DNA of 64,000 nt, taken from positions 66,501,872 to 66,565,871 of the forward strand of contig CM043953.1 in assembly GCA_014529385.2 (NCBI GenBank), read 5' to 3'. This DNA comes from Adiantum capillus-veneris (taxonomy: Eukaryota; Streptophyta; Polypodiopsida; Polypodiales; Pteridaceae). Of this stretch, positions 10,484 through 21,599 are shown one piece after another. Position numbers and translations under genes: made by a program. How positions within the stretch are numbered: position 1 is the stretch's first letter; each line of letters starts with the position of its first letter. A model generated the notes under the pieces. That model was given only the letters and a program-made list of their open reading frames with translations. It made no database searches and was not told where the DNA came from.

Positions 10484-10976
10484 GTCGAAAGAGTTTTTGT
10501 TATGAAGCTTACATGGCTGGCTTCCAGCTGACTTCTTTGGATAATTGATGAAGTATCTTCACATCTATTGAGTTGGTTGTGCTAACAGAACTTAAAGTAA
10601 AGGACTTGACGGACATTCCGTGTGCAGACAGAGTAAGGCATACTTGAGCTTGACAGGGTTCCTTAAGAGAGTACTTAATGGTCAATCCGTGTGCATCATT
10701 AACTGGAGCACTTGAGTCTGGCGGGGTTCACTAAGCAAGTTATCCATGATTGAATGCTTTGAAGATACGGCAGATATAGTTCAGAGATTTTTGATGGACA
10801 ACTACCTAATGATTAAGCTAAAACATTGATGATAGGGTATAAGCCTTATTTTGTTTTTCATATGTTTACCACTAATGTGAGTCTGATGATGGAAAGAACT
10901 TAAGGTATCTGTAGCAGATGCAGATTGAAGTGCTATTGGCACAGAGCGGAGGCTGTGCAGGTTCAGAGGGGGTGAA
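10484..10976 (+). other. 3' untranslated region of the gypsy element with imperfect repeats and polypurine tract
   Basis: No coding frame is seen. Two imperfect repeats of about 70 bp lie at about 10605-10740; each carries CCGTGTGCA, then CTTGAG, then GGGTTC. The purine-rich run AGAGGGGGTGAA ends at 10976 directly against the 3' LTR, the expected place for the plus-strand primer (polypurine tract). Confidence 0.75.
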
Positions 10977-13178
10977 TGTCGTGCAGCTCCGCTGCCATGA
11001 TGAGAAAAAGAGCAGAGAAATGCAAGCTAAGCTTCTTTGAAGCCTACTTGATTAATGGTCAGTGATGAGGGCTTGTTAACAGGCCAAGTCTAATGATTAA
11101 TGTATGCCAGATGCGTCTTAGAAGGGCCAACAGATGCCTCAATGATGCCAAAAATAAGTATGCTTGCAGTGAACACAGATGAGAGATTATGATCTAGAAC
11201 TGTAGTGCTTGAAGTGTTCTACCGGCCTGTCTTTACGGCTCGTCGATTGGAGCTACGGTGAAGAAGTTATGGCACTTTGAAGTTTGAGTTAATGCAGATC
11301 CGTACCGGATTGGGCAACTGCAGCTGAGGTGACAAAAATGAAATGAATGCACGGGCCTGAAGTGCTCACTTTGTGGAGCATGTCGGTCTTTTTAGATCAG
11401 CAATCAGAGTTATGGTTGCCAAGATATGGGCAGTTAAAGATTCACCGGGGTGCTGGTTCCGTGCCGGTCCGCTCGGTCGGAGTGCCATCTGGGATTTTTA
11501 CAGCCTCAGCAGGGTTTGTATGTGTTCTATGCAGTTTGAGAAGTCTACGGCTTGGCAGGCAGAGTCCGGTGTCAGTTGCGGGTACTACTGAGCTGGATAA
11601 ATTTGGCATCCGCTTTTCCCGAGTGCAAAGGAAATGTCTTTTACCAGATGCAATCACTTATACTTCCATCTTGAAAGCTGTGTCATGGAAAATGGCAACA
11701 AAATTCATGATGATAATATCACTCAAGGAATGCTAAAAATGAACCCTGTACTTGGTCGATATGCATGTTAAACACGGTGCCATTACGAAAGCACTTGATG
11801 AGCTCATGGAGCGTACTCATCGTGGGATATGCCTAGCTCGACGAGGCCCACTCGAGGAAGGTGTTGTGCTTGGCAATACCTCGGTCGGCATGTATGCTAA
11901 ATGTGGCCACCCAATGCGTGGCCTTGCCTTGGCTAGCATGTATACCAAATGGGGTACCCTTTTAAGGTCCGCCCATGACTTTAAATAAAAGGGCCGCCCA
12001 TGACTTTAAATAAAATGGCCGCCCAATAAACCCAAAGGCCGCCCGCCCATGGTGGCCACCCAAGTAAAGGGCAAATTGAGTGTGAATGTGGGAAAAAAGA
12101 AAAGCAAGGGGAAGAAAAGGGCGTGGACAGACAGCGAGGGGATGGCGCAGGGAAAGAACGGCTCGCACCGGCCATGACGGGCATCGAGCGATGTCGAGCA
12201 AGAAGAGAAAAAGCTAGAACTGGCCAGCGCGCATCGTTTTGGTCCTAGTCCCGGAGGATTTGGTGTTGCTCGTCCCCGCCAGCTGCCACATCATCGTAGG
12301 GGTTCCCATGCCACGTCATTAGCGCCGGGCTCTACTGCAAGGGAGGGGCACGCTATTTATAGGGACTTCATGCAAAAGGGGAGGGGAGAAAAGGAAAAAA
12401 CGAGCAAGAAGAGAGGTAACGAGAGGAAGGCAAGGGAGTTCTCCGGGTTGTTCTCCATCGAACCAAGAGAGAAGGGGGAAGGCCAGGGAAGCTCCTCGAT
12501 TTTCATCCAAACAAGGGAAGCTCCTCGATCTCCATCCAAGCGAGGGAAGCTCCTCGATATCCATCCAAGCAAGGGCCTCCTCAATCTCCTTGATCTCTCC
12601 ATCGAAGCAAGCTTCCTTGATTGCCATCGAAGCTAAGCAAGAGGGTAAGCTAAGCAAGGTTTTTCCTCTCTTGATCTCTCAACCTCCAACTCAGGCAAAG
12701 GCTTTGCAACCAAAGCACCAAGGATATTATTCCTCGTCGACTTAGGCAAGGAGATATCATCAAGGCTTGTAAGAAGTCATAGGAGAAGAACTACTTTTGG
12801 CATAGACATTGATTGAAGGCAAATTCAACAGATAGAATCGACACAATAGGATTTTTCTCGTCAGCAGGCAAATTAGCCTAATTATCTCTTTTTGATGGAT
12901 TGCGGAGCCGTTAACGGCCCGGAGTGATCTGTAATGGGAGGTTAAGCTCCTTAATTGTCATTAGCATTATTTAATGGTGTCGTTAACGACACTTCTTCTC
13001 GATTGCGTGTCAGTTTCGTCGGTGTTACCAATTTTCAAGCAAGTGTTGTGCATCAACAGTATTACCGAGTAATTAATTGTTGCTGTATTGTGCGGTGTGA
13101 TAATTTTTCACTCAATTTTTCCACAGCCAGCAGCCCGGTGCTGACCTGGCTCAAGTTTCGAACACACATACTCCGACA
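10977..13178 (+). mobile_element. 3' LTR of the plus-strand Ty3/gypsy element
   Basis: Partner of 2357-4566. It starts TGTCG and ends CGACA, perfect 5-bp inverted ends, and is followed by CCAG (13179-13182), repeating the CCAG before the 5' LTR. TATA-like motif at 12353-12361, minisatellite at 12486-12586. Differences from the 5' LTR include an extra copy of a 23-bp AAATAAAA(G/T)GGCCGCCCATG stretch near 11985-12010 and loss of one 29-bp unit near 12775. The two LTRs differ by a few bases per hundred, so the insertion is not very recent. Confidence 0.93.
11611..11945 (+). pseudogene. PPR-gene-derived segment inside the 3' LTR
   Basis: Same segment as at 2995-3330 with small differences (PDAITYTSILKAV, VDMHVKHGAITKALDEL, LEEGVVLGN, GMYAKCGHPM). 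It is not an independent gene: it has no start of its own, is stop-separated, and copies with the LTR. Confidence 0.7.
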
Positions 13179-13699
13179 CCAGGCTGCGTTCTGTGGAAAA
13201 AATAACCGTTCAGATGCAATACACCAAGAAAATAGATGGAATAACACTTAAATGACCTTAAATTGGCACATTGAAAGCCTCAATCTAGTAATGGTTAACC
13301 GAAGGTGAAATTTGATTACAAAAGTTGTCCTTAACGGTACTGCTGGACAATTCCTGAGTTGGTGAGAGCTTAATCCTCCCAAAATCCACCCACGAAGGTA
13401 AAATTCTTCCCTACCTACACATTGAAGCTTATCTCCTTAGAATGGCTATCATTGGCACTTAGAAATCGGTTCTCCTCTGCTTAGGTCAACTGCAGAGAAG
13501 CCGAGACTTCCGCCCAAAGTCTACTTGGTAGAGAGTAAGAGATATCTCGATGTTGAGCTTTTTGTCCTGCTTTGCATCTCCCACTTCACATCCCTATTGG
13601 TATCCTTAATCAATGCAAGGCCAAGCCATCACACTGTTTGCTTCATACCTTCATCGTCTTTATCACCTCCTTCACTCTGTTCTTGAGAACTCCAATAAG

Positions 13700-13836
<137 letters not shown>

Positions 13837-13882
13837 CCTAGACTCAAATCCTTCTCCCTTTTTCTTGCATCCTTTTGCTTAC

Positions 13883-13990
<108 letters not shown>

Positions 13991-14058
13991 CCCTTAGCTC
14001 TTTCTCTCCCTCATGTGCCCTTGTGACAAGGCGAGAGCTCGAGCTCTTAGAGAAAGGA

Positions 14059-14061
<3 letters not shown>

Positions 14062-14154
<93 letters not shown>
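14062..14154. repeat. (AG)n microsatellite, third tract of LTR copy A
   Basis: About 93 bp. The 73-bp spacer before it contains the palindrome-like GAGAGCTCGAGCTC. LTR copy B is truncated before this tract. Confidence 0.98.
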
Positions 14155-14157
<3 letters not shown>

Positions 14158-14466
14158 CGCTTCCCTTCTTTGCCTTCTCTCCTTTCCTTGCGGAGCTCCG
14201 ACCCCCCTCGCTAAGCCTCCTTTCTTCCCTGCATTATCTTTCTTCGTTTGTTATCTCTTCCACAATTCATGCCCGTTTATTGAACCCCCCTCTTCCCCAT
14301 AAGCAACGACGGCACCGTCTTGCTAGGTGGGATGGTCTTTTTGCTGACGTGGCAGTGTTAGAGGCTCGATACGAGAAAAATGTCGGGACCACTACCAAAC
14401 TGGGCTGCCATGGCGTGCCAAGCAAGTTCCTCCTCTTGCGCGTCCTGAAGTTTCCCTAATGTGTCA

Positions 14467-15877
14467 CAATTTTCCATGAGTCACCTTGCGTGCTTTTGTA
14501 GTCTTCAAAGCATAGGGCCACAAATCACCTTTAATTCTTGCACCTTCATCATCTGCATTATTGTATACCTGCAACCCATATGTAGTTTCTTCTACCATAG
14601 CAACATTATGTTGTATCTCCTTCACTAACTGGGCCACAAATCACCTTTAATTCTTGCACCTTCATCATCTGCATTATTGTATACCTGCAACCCATATGTA
14701 GTTGCTTCTACCATAGAAACATTATGTTGTATCTCCTTCGCTAACTTCTTCATACCACCCCTCCCAAAATTCAGGTGGAGTGGCTCACCTGCTGCTTTGA
14801 GATGAATCTTCTTGTCTTTCCAAAAGACCACATTTTTCTTGTAAGCTTCATCAAAATCTTCACAGTCTTTCGTTCATGATCTTTACTATCACACCACAAG
14901 CAATGGTCATCCCAATCCTTGTGAGGAGGTCATTGCCTGACTCTGAAGTGGAACCCCTTGGTGCCTACCCCTTCAAGCTTAATTTGCTTTCAAATTTATA
15001 TTTAATTCTTGTATACCTTTGATCAGCTCATCAAGAACAGGCTCCTCTAATTTTTGCTTCCCAAAGACTGGCGTTTTCTTAATTTCTTCGTCTGTTGTCT
15101 CCATGGGATCAACCACAATCAGCTTATCCACCCTCATCCGCCGCTTTACAATCATGTTAACTTCTTCAAAAAACAGCTTTCAATCAAATGTTAAACCCAG
15201 TTCACTTGTTGAATCCTCAAGTAGCTACACCAAGCTCTTTTGAAGCTGTGCGTCAGTATCTTGGACAAATCACTCTACCCATTCAGGTTTCAATGACCAC
15301 TGCTCTCTTATAGATAGCGGCTCAAATTTCTTTTCAAATTATCGTAGCAACTCTCATGCAAATAAATCCTTGTTTATCTGCTAGATCCACTTCATAAAAC
15401 TCTGGTTAGTTACCATTTGAGAATCTTCAAGGAAATACTCCTCCTGTAACGCCTTTTTAAAATTCTGCCAGTTTAGTCCTTGTGCAGTCTGTATCTCCCC
15501 AATTCGAGCCCTAAGCTTGCACGACAATCAAGTGGAAAGCTTTAACTTCTTCATGATCATCAATCCCATTATCCTCCATGGATTTCTCATACACTTTGCA
15601 ATATTTTGAAACATCTCGACCTTCGAACCGCTGCAATTTTTCTGTTACTACTTGTCGAGCTTTCCATATCCGCTCATGCAAATTAAATTGTTGTTGTGCA
15701 ATATATTGATGCTGCATGTAGGCAGTAAATTGCTGCATCATCTGCTGCATCGCCACCTCTTGCGGTATAGTCATCTTCCTCTGCTAAATTTTTCCACCCT
15801 GGTTCAATTTCGCGATAGGGTTCACCAAAGATATTGGGGATAATGGGTTTGTGAGGTGAGACGAGTTAGCACTAGGA
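14467..15877 (-). pseudogene. Second minus-strand gypsy gag fragment (copy B) with leader
   Basis: Gag starts at an ATG at 15774 (MTIPQEVAMQQMMQQFTAYM) and reads through FNLHERIWKARQVVTEKLQ to VEAFHLIV-like sequence. It continues in other frames to the nucleocapsid-downstream block near 14830-14625 (KKIHLKAAGEPLHLNFGRGG). It stops abruptly at LTR copy A (14466), so it is a 5' gag piece only. Between the ATG and the LTR (15775-15877) is a leader colinear with that of the other minus-strand copy. A 116-bp internal duplication (14515-14746) and several frameshifts make it non-functional. Confidence 0.85.
14515..14746. repeat. 116-bp tandem duplication within gag copy B
   Basis: Units 14515-14630 and 14631-14746 both begin GGGCCACAAATCACC and differ at only a few bases. 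The other gag copies in the window carry this stretch once, so it is a private slippage-type duplication. Confidence 0.95.
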
Positions 15878-16396
15878 TGCTCGCTGTGGGGTAAATAACA
15901 GTCCAGATGCACTACACCAAGAAAATAGATTGAATAACACTTAAATGACTTAAGATTGGCACATTGAACGCCTCAAGCTGGTAATGGTTAGCCAAAGGGA
16001 AAATTTGATTACAAAAGTTGTCGTTAACGGTACTGCTTGACAATTCCTGAGTTGGTGAGAGATTAATCCTCCCAGAATCCACCCATGAAGGTAAAATTCT
16101 TCCCTGGCTACACATTGAAGCTTATCTCCTTAGAATGGCTATCATTAGCACTTAGAAATCGGTTCTCCTCTGCTTAGGTCAACTGCAAAGAAGCCGAGAC
16201 TTCCTTGCCCAAAGTCTACTTGGTAGAGAGTAAGAGATATCTCGATGTTGAGCGTTTTGTCCTGCTTCACATCTCCCACGTCACATCTCTGTTGGTATCT
16301 CCTTACTCAATGCAAGTTCAAGCCATCACACTCTTTGCTTTATACCTTCATCGTCCTTATCACCTCCTTCATGTTGTTCTTGAGAACTCCAATAAG

Positions 16397-16497
<101 letters not shown>

Positions 16498-16539
16498 TAG
16501 ACTTAAATCCTTTTCCCTTTTGCTTGCATCCTTCCGCTT

Positions 16540-16542
<3 letters not shown>

Positions 16543-16633
<91 letters not shown>
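16543..16633. repeat. (AG)n microsatellite, LTR copy B, second tract
   Basis: About 91 bp. Equivalent of 13885-13988. The junction to non-LTR sequence lies within 10 bp of its right end. Confidence 0.98.
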
Positions 16634-16635
<2 letters not shown>

Positions 16636-16712
16636 CCCTTTTCACATTTCAATATTCCTTCTAATTGAGTGGGCAGCCATCCCATTTCGCTCATGGGCGG
16701 CCTTCCCTTGGT

Positions 16713-16950
16713 TCATGTGGGCGACCACCGCAAGGCCTCAAAGTGCAAGCACTGGTGAGCATTTGGAGGGATTCCCTCAATTCCTATATGCTTAAAAGTG
16801 CTTGCTGCTTCCTTGCCATAGCCATATTGGTCATTTTTCGCAAGTAATGCGCTCCAAAAGACGACCCTTTGAATTAAAATCTCATCAAACATCTTATGTT
16901 CTCTGGTAAGGGAACCACATTTGACATGCATCTCGACCAAAGCAATGTTG
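16713..16950 (-). pseudogene. PPR gene fragment fused to the copia element
   Basis: On the minus strand the frame reads INIALVEMHVKCGSLTREHKM, FDEILIQRVVFWSALLAK, then GKEAASTFKHIGIEGIPPNA. This is a complete PPR repeat in the plant PLS register (ALVxMYxKCGSLxxAxxVFDExxxRxVVxWxALIAxxxxxGxGxEAxxxFxxMxxEGIxPNA). The wording resembles the large fern PPR families; that last point is from memory. It begins within 10 bp of the place where the copia RT stops and is followed by a stop near 16713. It has no start codon or promoter of its own. PPR proteins bind organelle RNA, but this piece is too short to work. Confidence 0.75.
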
Positions 16951-16956
16951 ATTTGG

Positions 16957-19869
16957 TTACCATGCCCTCGGTGATTGTTTTAAGCCATAAAGACTCTTTA
17001 ACAACTGGCATACCCAATCTTCCTTGCCTTTCTCAACAAACCCTTCTGGCTGCTGCATGTAAATTTCCACATCTAAATCACCATGCAAGAACGCTGTCTT
17101 GACATCCATTTGGTGCAACACCAAATCTAATATGGCAACCAATGCAAGAAAGCATCTCAATGTAGTCATCTTGACCACCGGAGAGAAGACTTCATCAAAG
17201 TCAATGCCTTGTTCTTGCTTAAAGCCCTTGGCAACAAGCCTTGCTTTGTACTTTGGCTGACTATCATGAGCGGTGATCTTATACCTGTAAACCCATTTAC
17301 AGGGTAGAGCCTTTTTGCTCTGTGGTAATTTAACTAGCTTACATGTCTGGTTTTTATGCAGATCTGTCATCTCTGAATGCATGGCCAATTGCCAATTCCC
17401 GGAGTCCTTCATTTGCACTGCTTCCTTGTAACATGAAGGCTCATTGCAATCAGTTAACATGACATAGTTCATAGATGGAACAAACCTATCAGGAGGTCGT
17501 GTGATACGTCCAGATCTACGCACAATAGGTGGCTCGGGCTCAGCCACAACTTGTGGTTCCACTCTATCCTGTCCTTGCTCCTCTTGAGCCCTGACATTTT
17601 GTCTTGCACGTGCAGGTCCATCTTCTTGGAAGACAACTCTTCTAATCTCCTCAACCTTCTCTGGTTTAGAATGATATTTGGATTCATTAAAGTGAACATC
17701 ATTGCTGCAGACAACCTTTCTGGATTCGGGATCCCAAAGTCTGTACCCCATCTCACCAGAATTACCATAGCCTAGAAAGATGCACTTTCTACTCTTTGGC
17801 TCAAGTTTGTTCCTAAATTCCTTTGGAACGTGAGTATATGCCTCACAACCAAAGACTCTGAGATGCCTGTATGAGGGCATTTTGCCTGACCATACCATCT
17901 CTGGCACTGAATCCTTCTGCAAAACCTTGCTAGGAGATCTATTTACAAGATGAACAGCTGTTGATACAGCTTCAGCCCAAAACCCATTTGGCAGCTGTGC
18001 ATTAGACAACATACTTCTGACCTTCGCTTGTATGGTCCTATTCATCCTCTCAGCAACACCATTTTGAGGAGGATTGTAAGGAGCAGTAAGTTCACGTTTT
18101 ATACCTTTTGACTCACAAAAGTCCTGAAAGGCCTTTGAAACATACTCTCCACCATTGTCAGTGCGTAAGCATTTAAGCTTCTTGCCACTCTGATTTTCCA
18201 CAAGTGTCACAAATGTTTTGAAAACACTAAGCGCTTCATCCTTGTGCTTGAGAAAGTAAACCCATACTTTCCTCGAGTAATCATCTATAAATGTCATAAA
18301 GTAAGAAGCTCCCCCTAGAGATAGGTTAGGCATAGGTCCACACAAATCACTATGAACAAGTGCCAACTGTGTATCTCTTCTAATGCTTCTATGCTTATGT
18401 GGCTGCTGTGTTTGCTTACCATACAGACAATGTTCACAGAATTCAAAATCATTAAATGAAAAGCCAGGCAAATAACCAGAACGAGACAAGATTTCCATTC
18501 CCTTCTTGGACATATGTCCTAACTGGCTATGCCACAAAGAAACGTTCGGCTGCTCGGTTACATTGATTACATTTTTAGAGACATTTGATACATAAATCAT
18601 GTAAAGTCCTCCAGACTTTACTCCATGTGCTACTGTCATAGAACCCTTGGATATCTTCCACATGTTCTGTCCAAAAGTGGTGACGTAGCCAGCATCATCA
18701 AGTAAACCTGTGCTGATCAAGCTCTTTGTAATTGCGGGAACATGTCTCACATTCTTCAGCGTGAAAGAAGAGCCATTCTGAAACTTCAATTGAACATCTC
18801 CAACACCTAAGATCTCACATGTCTGCCCATTGCCTAGCCGAACATGATCTTTAGTGGTCACATAAGAAGTAAACCACTCCTTGTTTGGAGACACATGAAG
18901 TGATGCCCCTGAGTCTATAATCCAGTCACTCAGTGCATTTCCATCAGATGCTGTAAGAAGAGCTGAGTCCATTGTATTCTTCAAGAAGTAGATGTCTCCT
19001 GACACTAGACTGTCATCCTTTGCAACAGTGTTTGTCACATTTATTTCTTGAATCTTCACTGAGGACTTGTTCTTCTCACCATGGTCTTCAGCTTTCTCTT
19101 TGCCTTTTTCTGCTTTCCATTCTCTGCAGTCTCTTTTCATGTGACCCTTCTTGCCACAATGGTAGCATTCTATGTCACTCTTGCCTTTAGCACTGCGGGA
19201 CTTGCTATGAGACTGATTCCTCTTTCCGCCTTTGTACTTTTCTTTGGTCCTTCCCCTGACAACTAAGGCTGTTCCTTTGCCTTTGTCCATTGTATTTCTA
19301 TTGGTTTCTTCAGTAAGCAGACTTCCTTCTACACTTGCTATGTTCAAACCATCTGGAGGTGCAGAATTACTCAAAGCTGTGCGAAAAGTGTCCCAACTTT
19401 CCGGCAATGTGATCAACAGGAACATAGCTCTAACAGGTTCATCAAACTTGACACCTTGAGCTGACAACTGACTATAGATTGTGTTGAATTCATTCAGATG
19501 ATTGGACATAGGTGTCCCTTCTTTCATTTTCAAGTCAACAAGCTTCTTAAGCCAGTATACCTGTGAGGCTGCACTCTGCTTCTCATAAAGATCACTCAGC
19601 TTTAACCATGCTTGATAAGCCGACATCTCGTTTGCTACATTGAAGTAAACGCTTTCTGCCAAAGTCAGCATAATGGTAGAAAGTGCCAATTCATCCATTT
19701 CGCTCCATTCATCTTCGTCCATATCTTCTGGTTTTATCCCCTTGAGCTTTATAGGTTTTATCTGCTTCTTTTGTACCAACACGTGCCAAATCTGCTTCTT
19801 CCACAATGGGAAATTGGTTCCATCCAGCTTCTTGATATTGTAAAGAGCAGTGTCCTGTGATCCAGCCAT
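16957..19869 (-). CDS. Ty1/copia gag-pol polyprotein, open but 3'-truncated
   Basis: A single uninterrupted frame of 970 residues starts MAGSQDTALYNIKKLDGTNF. Domains in order: gag (DUF4219/UBN2 type, about 9-190), zinc knuckle CYHCGKKGHMKRDC (about 235), protease WIIDSGASLHVS (about 318), pre-integrase HHCC domain with WHSQLGHM and CEHC (about 446-480). The integrase core follows with HSDLCGP, RTDNGGEY and NGVAERMNR (about 507, 568, 605: Asp, Asp, Glu). RT runs from about 820 with KWVYRYK, ARLVAKGFKQ and MDVKTAFLHGDL. The frame ends at LYGLKQSPRAW, before the YVDD catalytic motif, so the second half of RT, RNase H and the 3' LTR are missing. A full copia polyprotein is about 1300-1400 residues. 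The intact frame suggests recent truncation. It could make Gag but not copy itself. Confidence 0.93.
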   Translation of the reverse strand: MAGSQDTALYNIKKLDGTNFPLWKKQIWHVLVQKKQIKPIKLKGIKPEDMDEDEWSEMDELALSTIMLTLAESVYFNVANEMSAYQAWLKLSDLYEKQSAASQVYWLKKLVDLKMKEGTPMSNHLNEFNTIYSQLSAQGVKFDEPVRAMFLLITLPESWDTFRTALSNSAPPDGLNIASVEGSLLTEETNRNTMDKGKGTALVVRGRTKEKYKGGKRNQSHSKSRSAKGKSDIECYHCGKKGHMKRDCREWKAEKGKEKAEDHGEKNKSSVKIQEINVTNTVAKDDSLVSGDIYFLKNTMDSALLTASDGNALSDWIIDSGASLHVSPNKEWFTSYVTTKDHVRLGNGQTCEILGVGDVQLKFQNGSSFTLKNVRHVPAITKSLISTGLLDDAGYVTTFGQNMWKISKGSMTVAHGVKSGGLYMIYVSNVSKNVINVTEQPNVSLWHSQLGHMSKKGMEILSRSGYLPGFSFNDFEFCEHCLYGKQTQQPHKHRSIRRDTQLALVHSDLCGPMPNLSLGGASYFMTFIDDYSRKVWVYFLKHKDEALSVFKTFVTLVENQSGKKLKCLRTDNGGEYVSKAFQDFCESKGIKRELTAPYNPPQNGVAERMNRTIQAKVRSMLSNAQLPNGFWAEAVSTAVHLVNRSPSKVLQKDSVPEMVWSGKMPSYRHLRVFGCEAYTHVPKEFRNKLEPKSRKCIFLGYGNSGEMGYRLWDPESRKVVCSNDVHFNESKYHSKPEKVEEIRRVVFQEDGPARARQNVRAQEEQGQDRVEPQVVAEPEPPIVRRSGRITRPPDRFVPSMNYVMLTDCNEPSCYKEAVQMKDSGNWQLAMHSEMTDLHKNQTCKLVKLPQSKKALPCKWVYRYKITAHDSQPKYKARLVAKGFKQEQGIDFDEVFSPVVKMTTLRCFLALVAILDLVLHQMDVKTAFLHGDLDVEIYMQQPEGFVEKGKEDWVCQLLKSLYGLKQSPRAW

Positions 19870-20950
19870 AGCTACGCTTCACAGTGGTTTACTTTCCTGG
19901 GAAAAATTCAGCAGAGTTTCCCCTGTAAACTGACCTCTGAACCAATATCAACCTGTCAAATGAACCAAGAAAGCTTCAGATTCTGCATAAATTTCGGCAG
20001 AGTCTCCTTTGTAAAATGGCTCTGGTGTACTCAAAAAACAGACCAAAAAACAGCTCAAAAAACAATGTCTCTTTGACACTGTAAGCTGCGGGTAAACCTG
20101 TCCTGCACCTGTACTGTCTCTGATTGTCCTGTCACTGTCCTGTAAGCATAGACTATGACAATGCCTCAACGGCAGTAAAGCAAAGATGCAATCCCAACTG
20201 TCTAACTCACAGTCAATACATCCTAGCTGCCTATCTAAGGGTGCTCGAGGGATCGCTCCAAGACCTGTATCACCGAAAGGATCTCAACATTCGAGAATCC
20301 CCCAGCTCAATAAAACCTCACTCGACCCTCAACAAAGGCTGCAGTAAATCTGACAGTACATAGACTTCCCACAAAGTCATACATCCACAAATTTCCCACT
20401 GTATGTTGTAACCGCTGCGGCGGTTGTTTGCTGCGTGACTCACAGCCAGCAAACCCTCAATGGACATACATCATCTCTGACAGTACATCCCATGTGGAAG
20501 TACCTGCAATGTCAGGATGAAATCTGGAATATCAAGCAGCAAACACAAGCTACCTGATGAACTAGTGGATGTCGCCTATAGTCTGTGTGTAGATGCGCCC
20601 GTGTCGTATGTGACACGCCTCCAAGAACTGTGAGCCGTCCTTCGATGTGTAGACAGCCACAAATCAACACTCTGGGAGTGTCGATATCCTCAACACCTGC
20701 AGTCGTAGGCCGAAAACCCCAAATTTGCAGAGTCGGATCTGCACCCGTCGAGACCACGTAGTCGAAAATGGCCTGCGCAGACCTTTGTCGAAGCCGAACG
20801 GTGGCCGAGATGACCTCAGAATGAAATTCTGACAACACCGAGCCCTTCGAGCTCACCCACGAGATTTGGGGCCGTGTCTTCGCCTGTCGAATTTCACTCC
20901 AATCTGAGATGGTGACTCTAGCCTCCTGCAGTGCTGCCCCGAGCCTCGAT
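19870..20950 (-). other. Copia 5' untranslated leader
   Basis: About 1.08 kb between the primer-binding site and the gag ATG, long for a copia element. The only notable frame is a 114-residue minus-strand one at 20512-20856 with no recognisable motif. No introns or other genes are evident. Confidence 0.6.
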
Positions 20951-20966
20951 CTGAGCTCTGATACCA
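20951..20966 (-). promoter_or_regulatory. Primer-binding site, initiator tRNA-Met type
   Basis: On the minus strand this reads TGGTATCAGAGCTCAG, the standard plant copia primer site complementary to the 3' end of initiator methionine tRNA. It lies two bases from the LTR end at 20969 and fixes the LTR boundary and element orientation. Confidence 0.93.
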
Positions 20967-20968
20967 GT

Positions 20969-21160
20969 TGAAGGAGTACGAGCGGAAGTGCGACGCGAGA
21001 GAGAGTGCGAGAAGAAGAGCACGACGATATGGTGAACTCGCTCTACTGTGATGTGTAGAGCATAGTGAGTTCTTATTAGGTTTTTACAAAAGAATATGTG
21101 TACATACCTGGCGGCCCGCCCACTTACCTGGGCGACCACATTGGGCTTTATACCCCAACA
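20969..21160 (-). mobile_element. 5' LTR of the copia element (192 bp)
   Basis: Minus-strand sequence starts TGTTGGGGTATAAAGCC and ends CTCCTTCA, directly before the primer-binding site. 192 bp is short but within the copia range. The partner 3' LTR is absent because the element is truncated at 16957. The LTR interrupts a gypsy-family LTR at 21161. Confidence 0.85.
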
Positions 21161-21599
21161 CAAAGCTCCAATTTCCAATCTGAAAACATCAACGTGCTCC
21201 ACAAGTGGAGCACTTCAAGCCCATTAATTCACTTTCTCGCTGATCCCTCATCTCTAATTGCCCAATCCGGTATAGATCTGCAATCGGCTCAAACTTCAAA
21301 CTAACATAACTTCCTCACCGTAGCTCGAATTGATGAACCGTAAAGACAGGCTCGTAGAGCACCTTGAGCACTACAGTTCTATCCCCATTTACTTTCATTT
21401 TTAGACACCCCATACATACTCACGTTTATCATAAAAACATAAGTTATGGCCCCTTAAAGCCGCACCTGGCATACATTAAGCATTAAACTTGACCTGTTAA
21501 CAAGCCCTGATCACTACTCCATAAATGTGTAGGCTTCAAAGAAGCTTAGCTTGCATTTCTTTGCTCTTTTTTCCATCATGGAAGCAGAGCGGCACGACA
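21161..21599 (-). mobile_element. Partial LTR of the plus-strand gypsy family, minus orientation
   Basis: On the minus strand it starts GTGTCGTGCC-like at 21599 and follows the first about 430 bp of the LTRs at 2357 and 10977 (shared CTACAGTTCT, GCCCAATCCGGTA, AAGCTTAGCTTGCATTTC in reverse). It is clearly more diverged than those two are from each other. It ends at the copia LTR, which therefore inserted into it. The remainder of this LTR is not found on the other side of the truncated copia element. Confidence 0.8.

Noticed and set aside
20512-20856. 114-residue minus-strand frame in the copia leader as a gene
   Set aside because: No motif, no conserved context, and leader sequence of this length can hold such a frame by chance.
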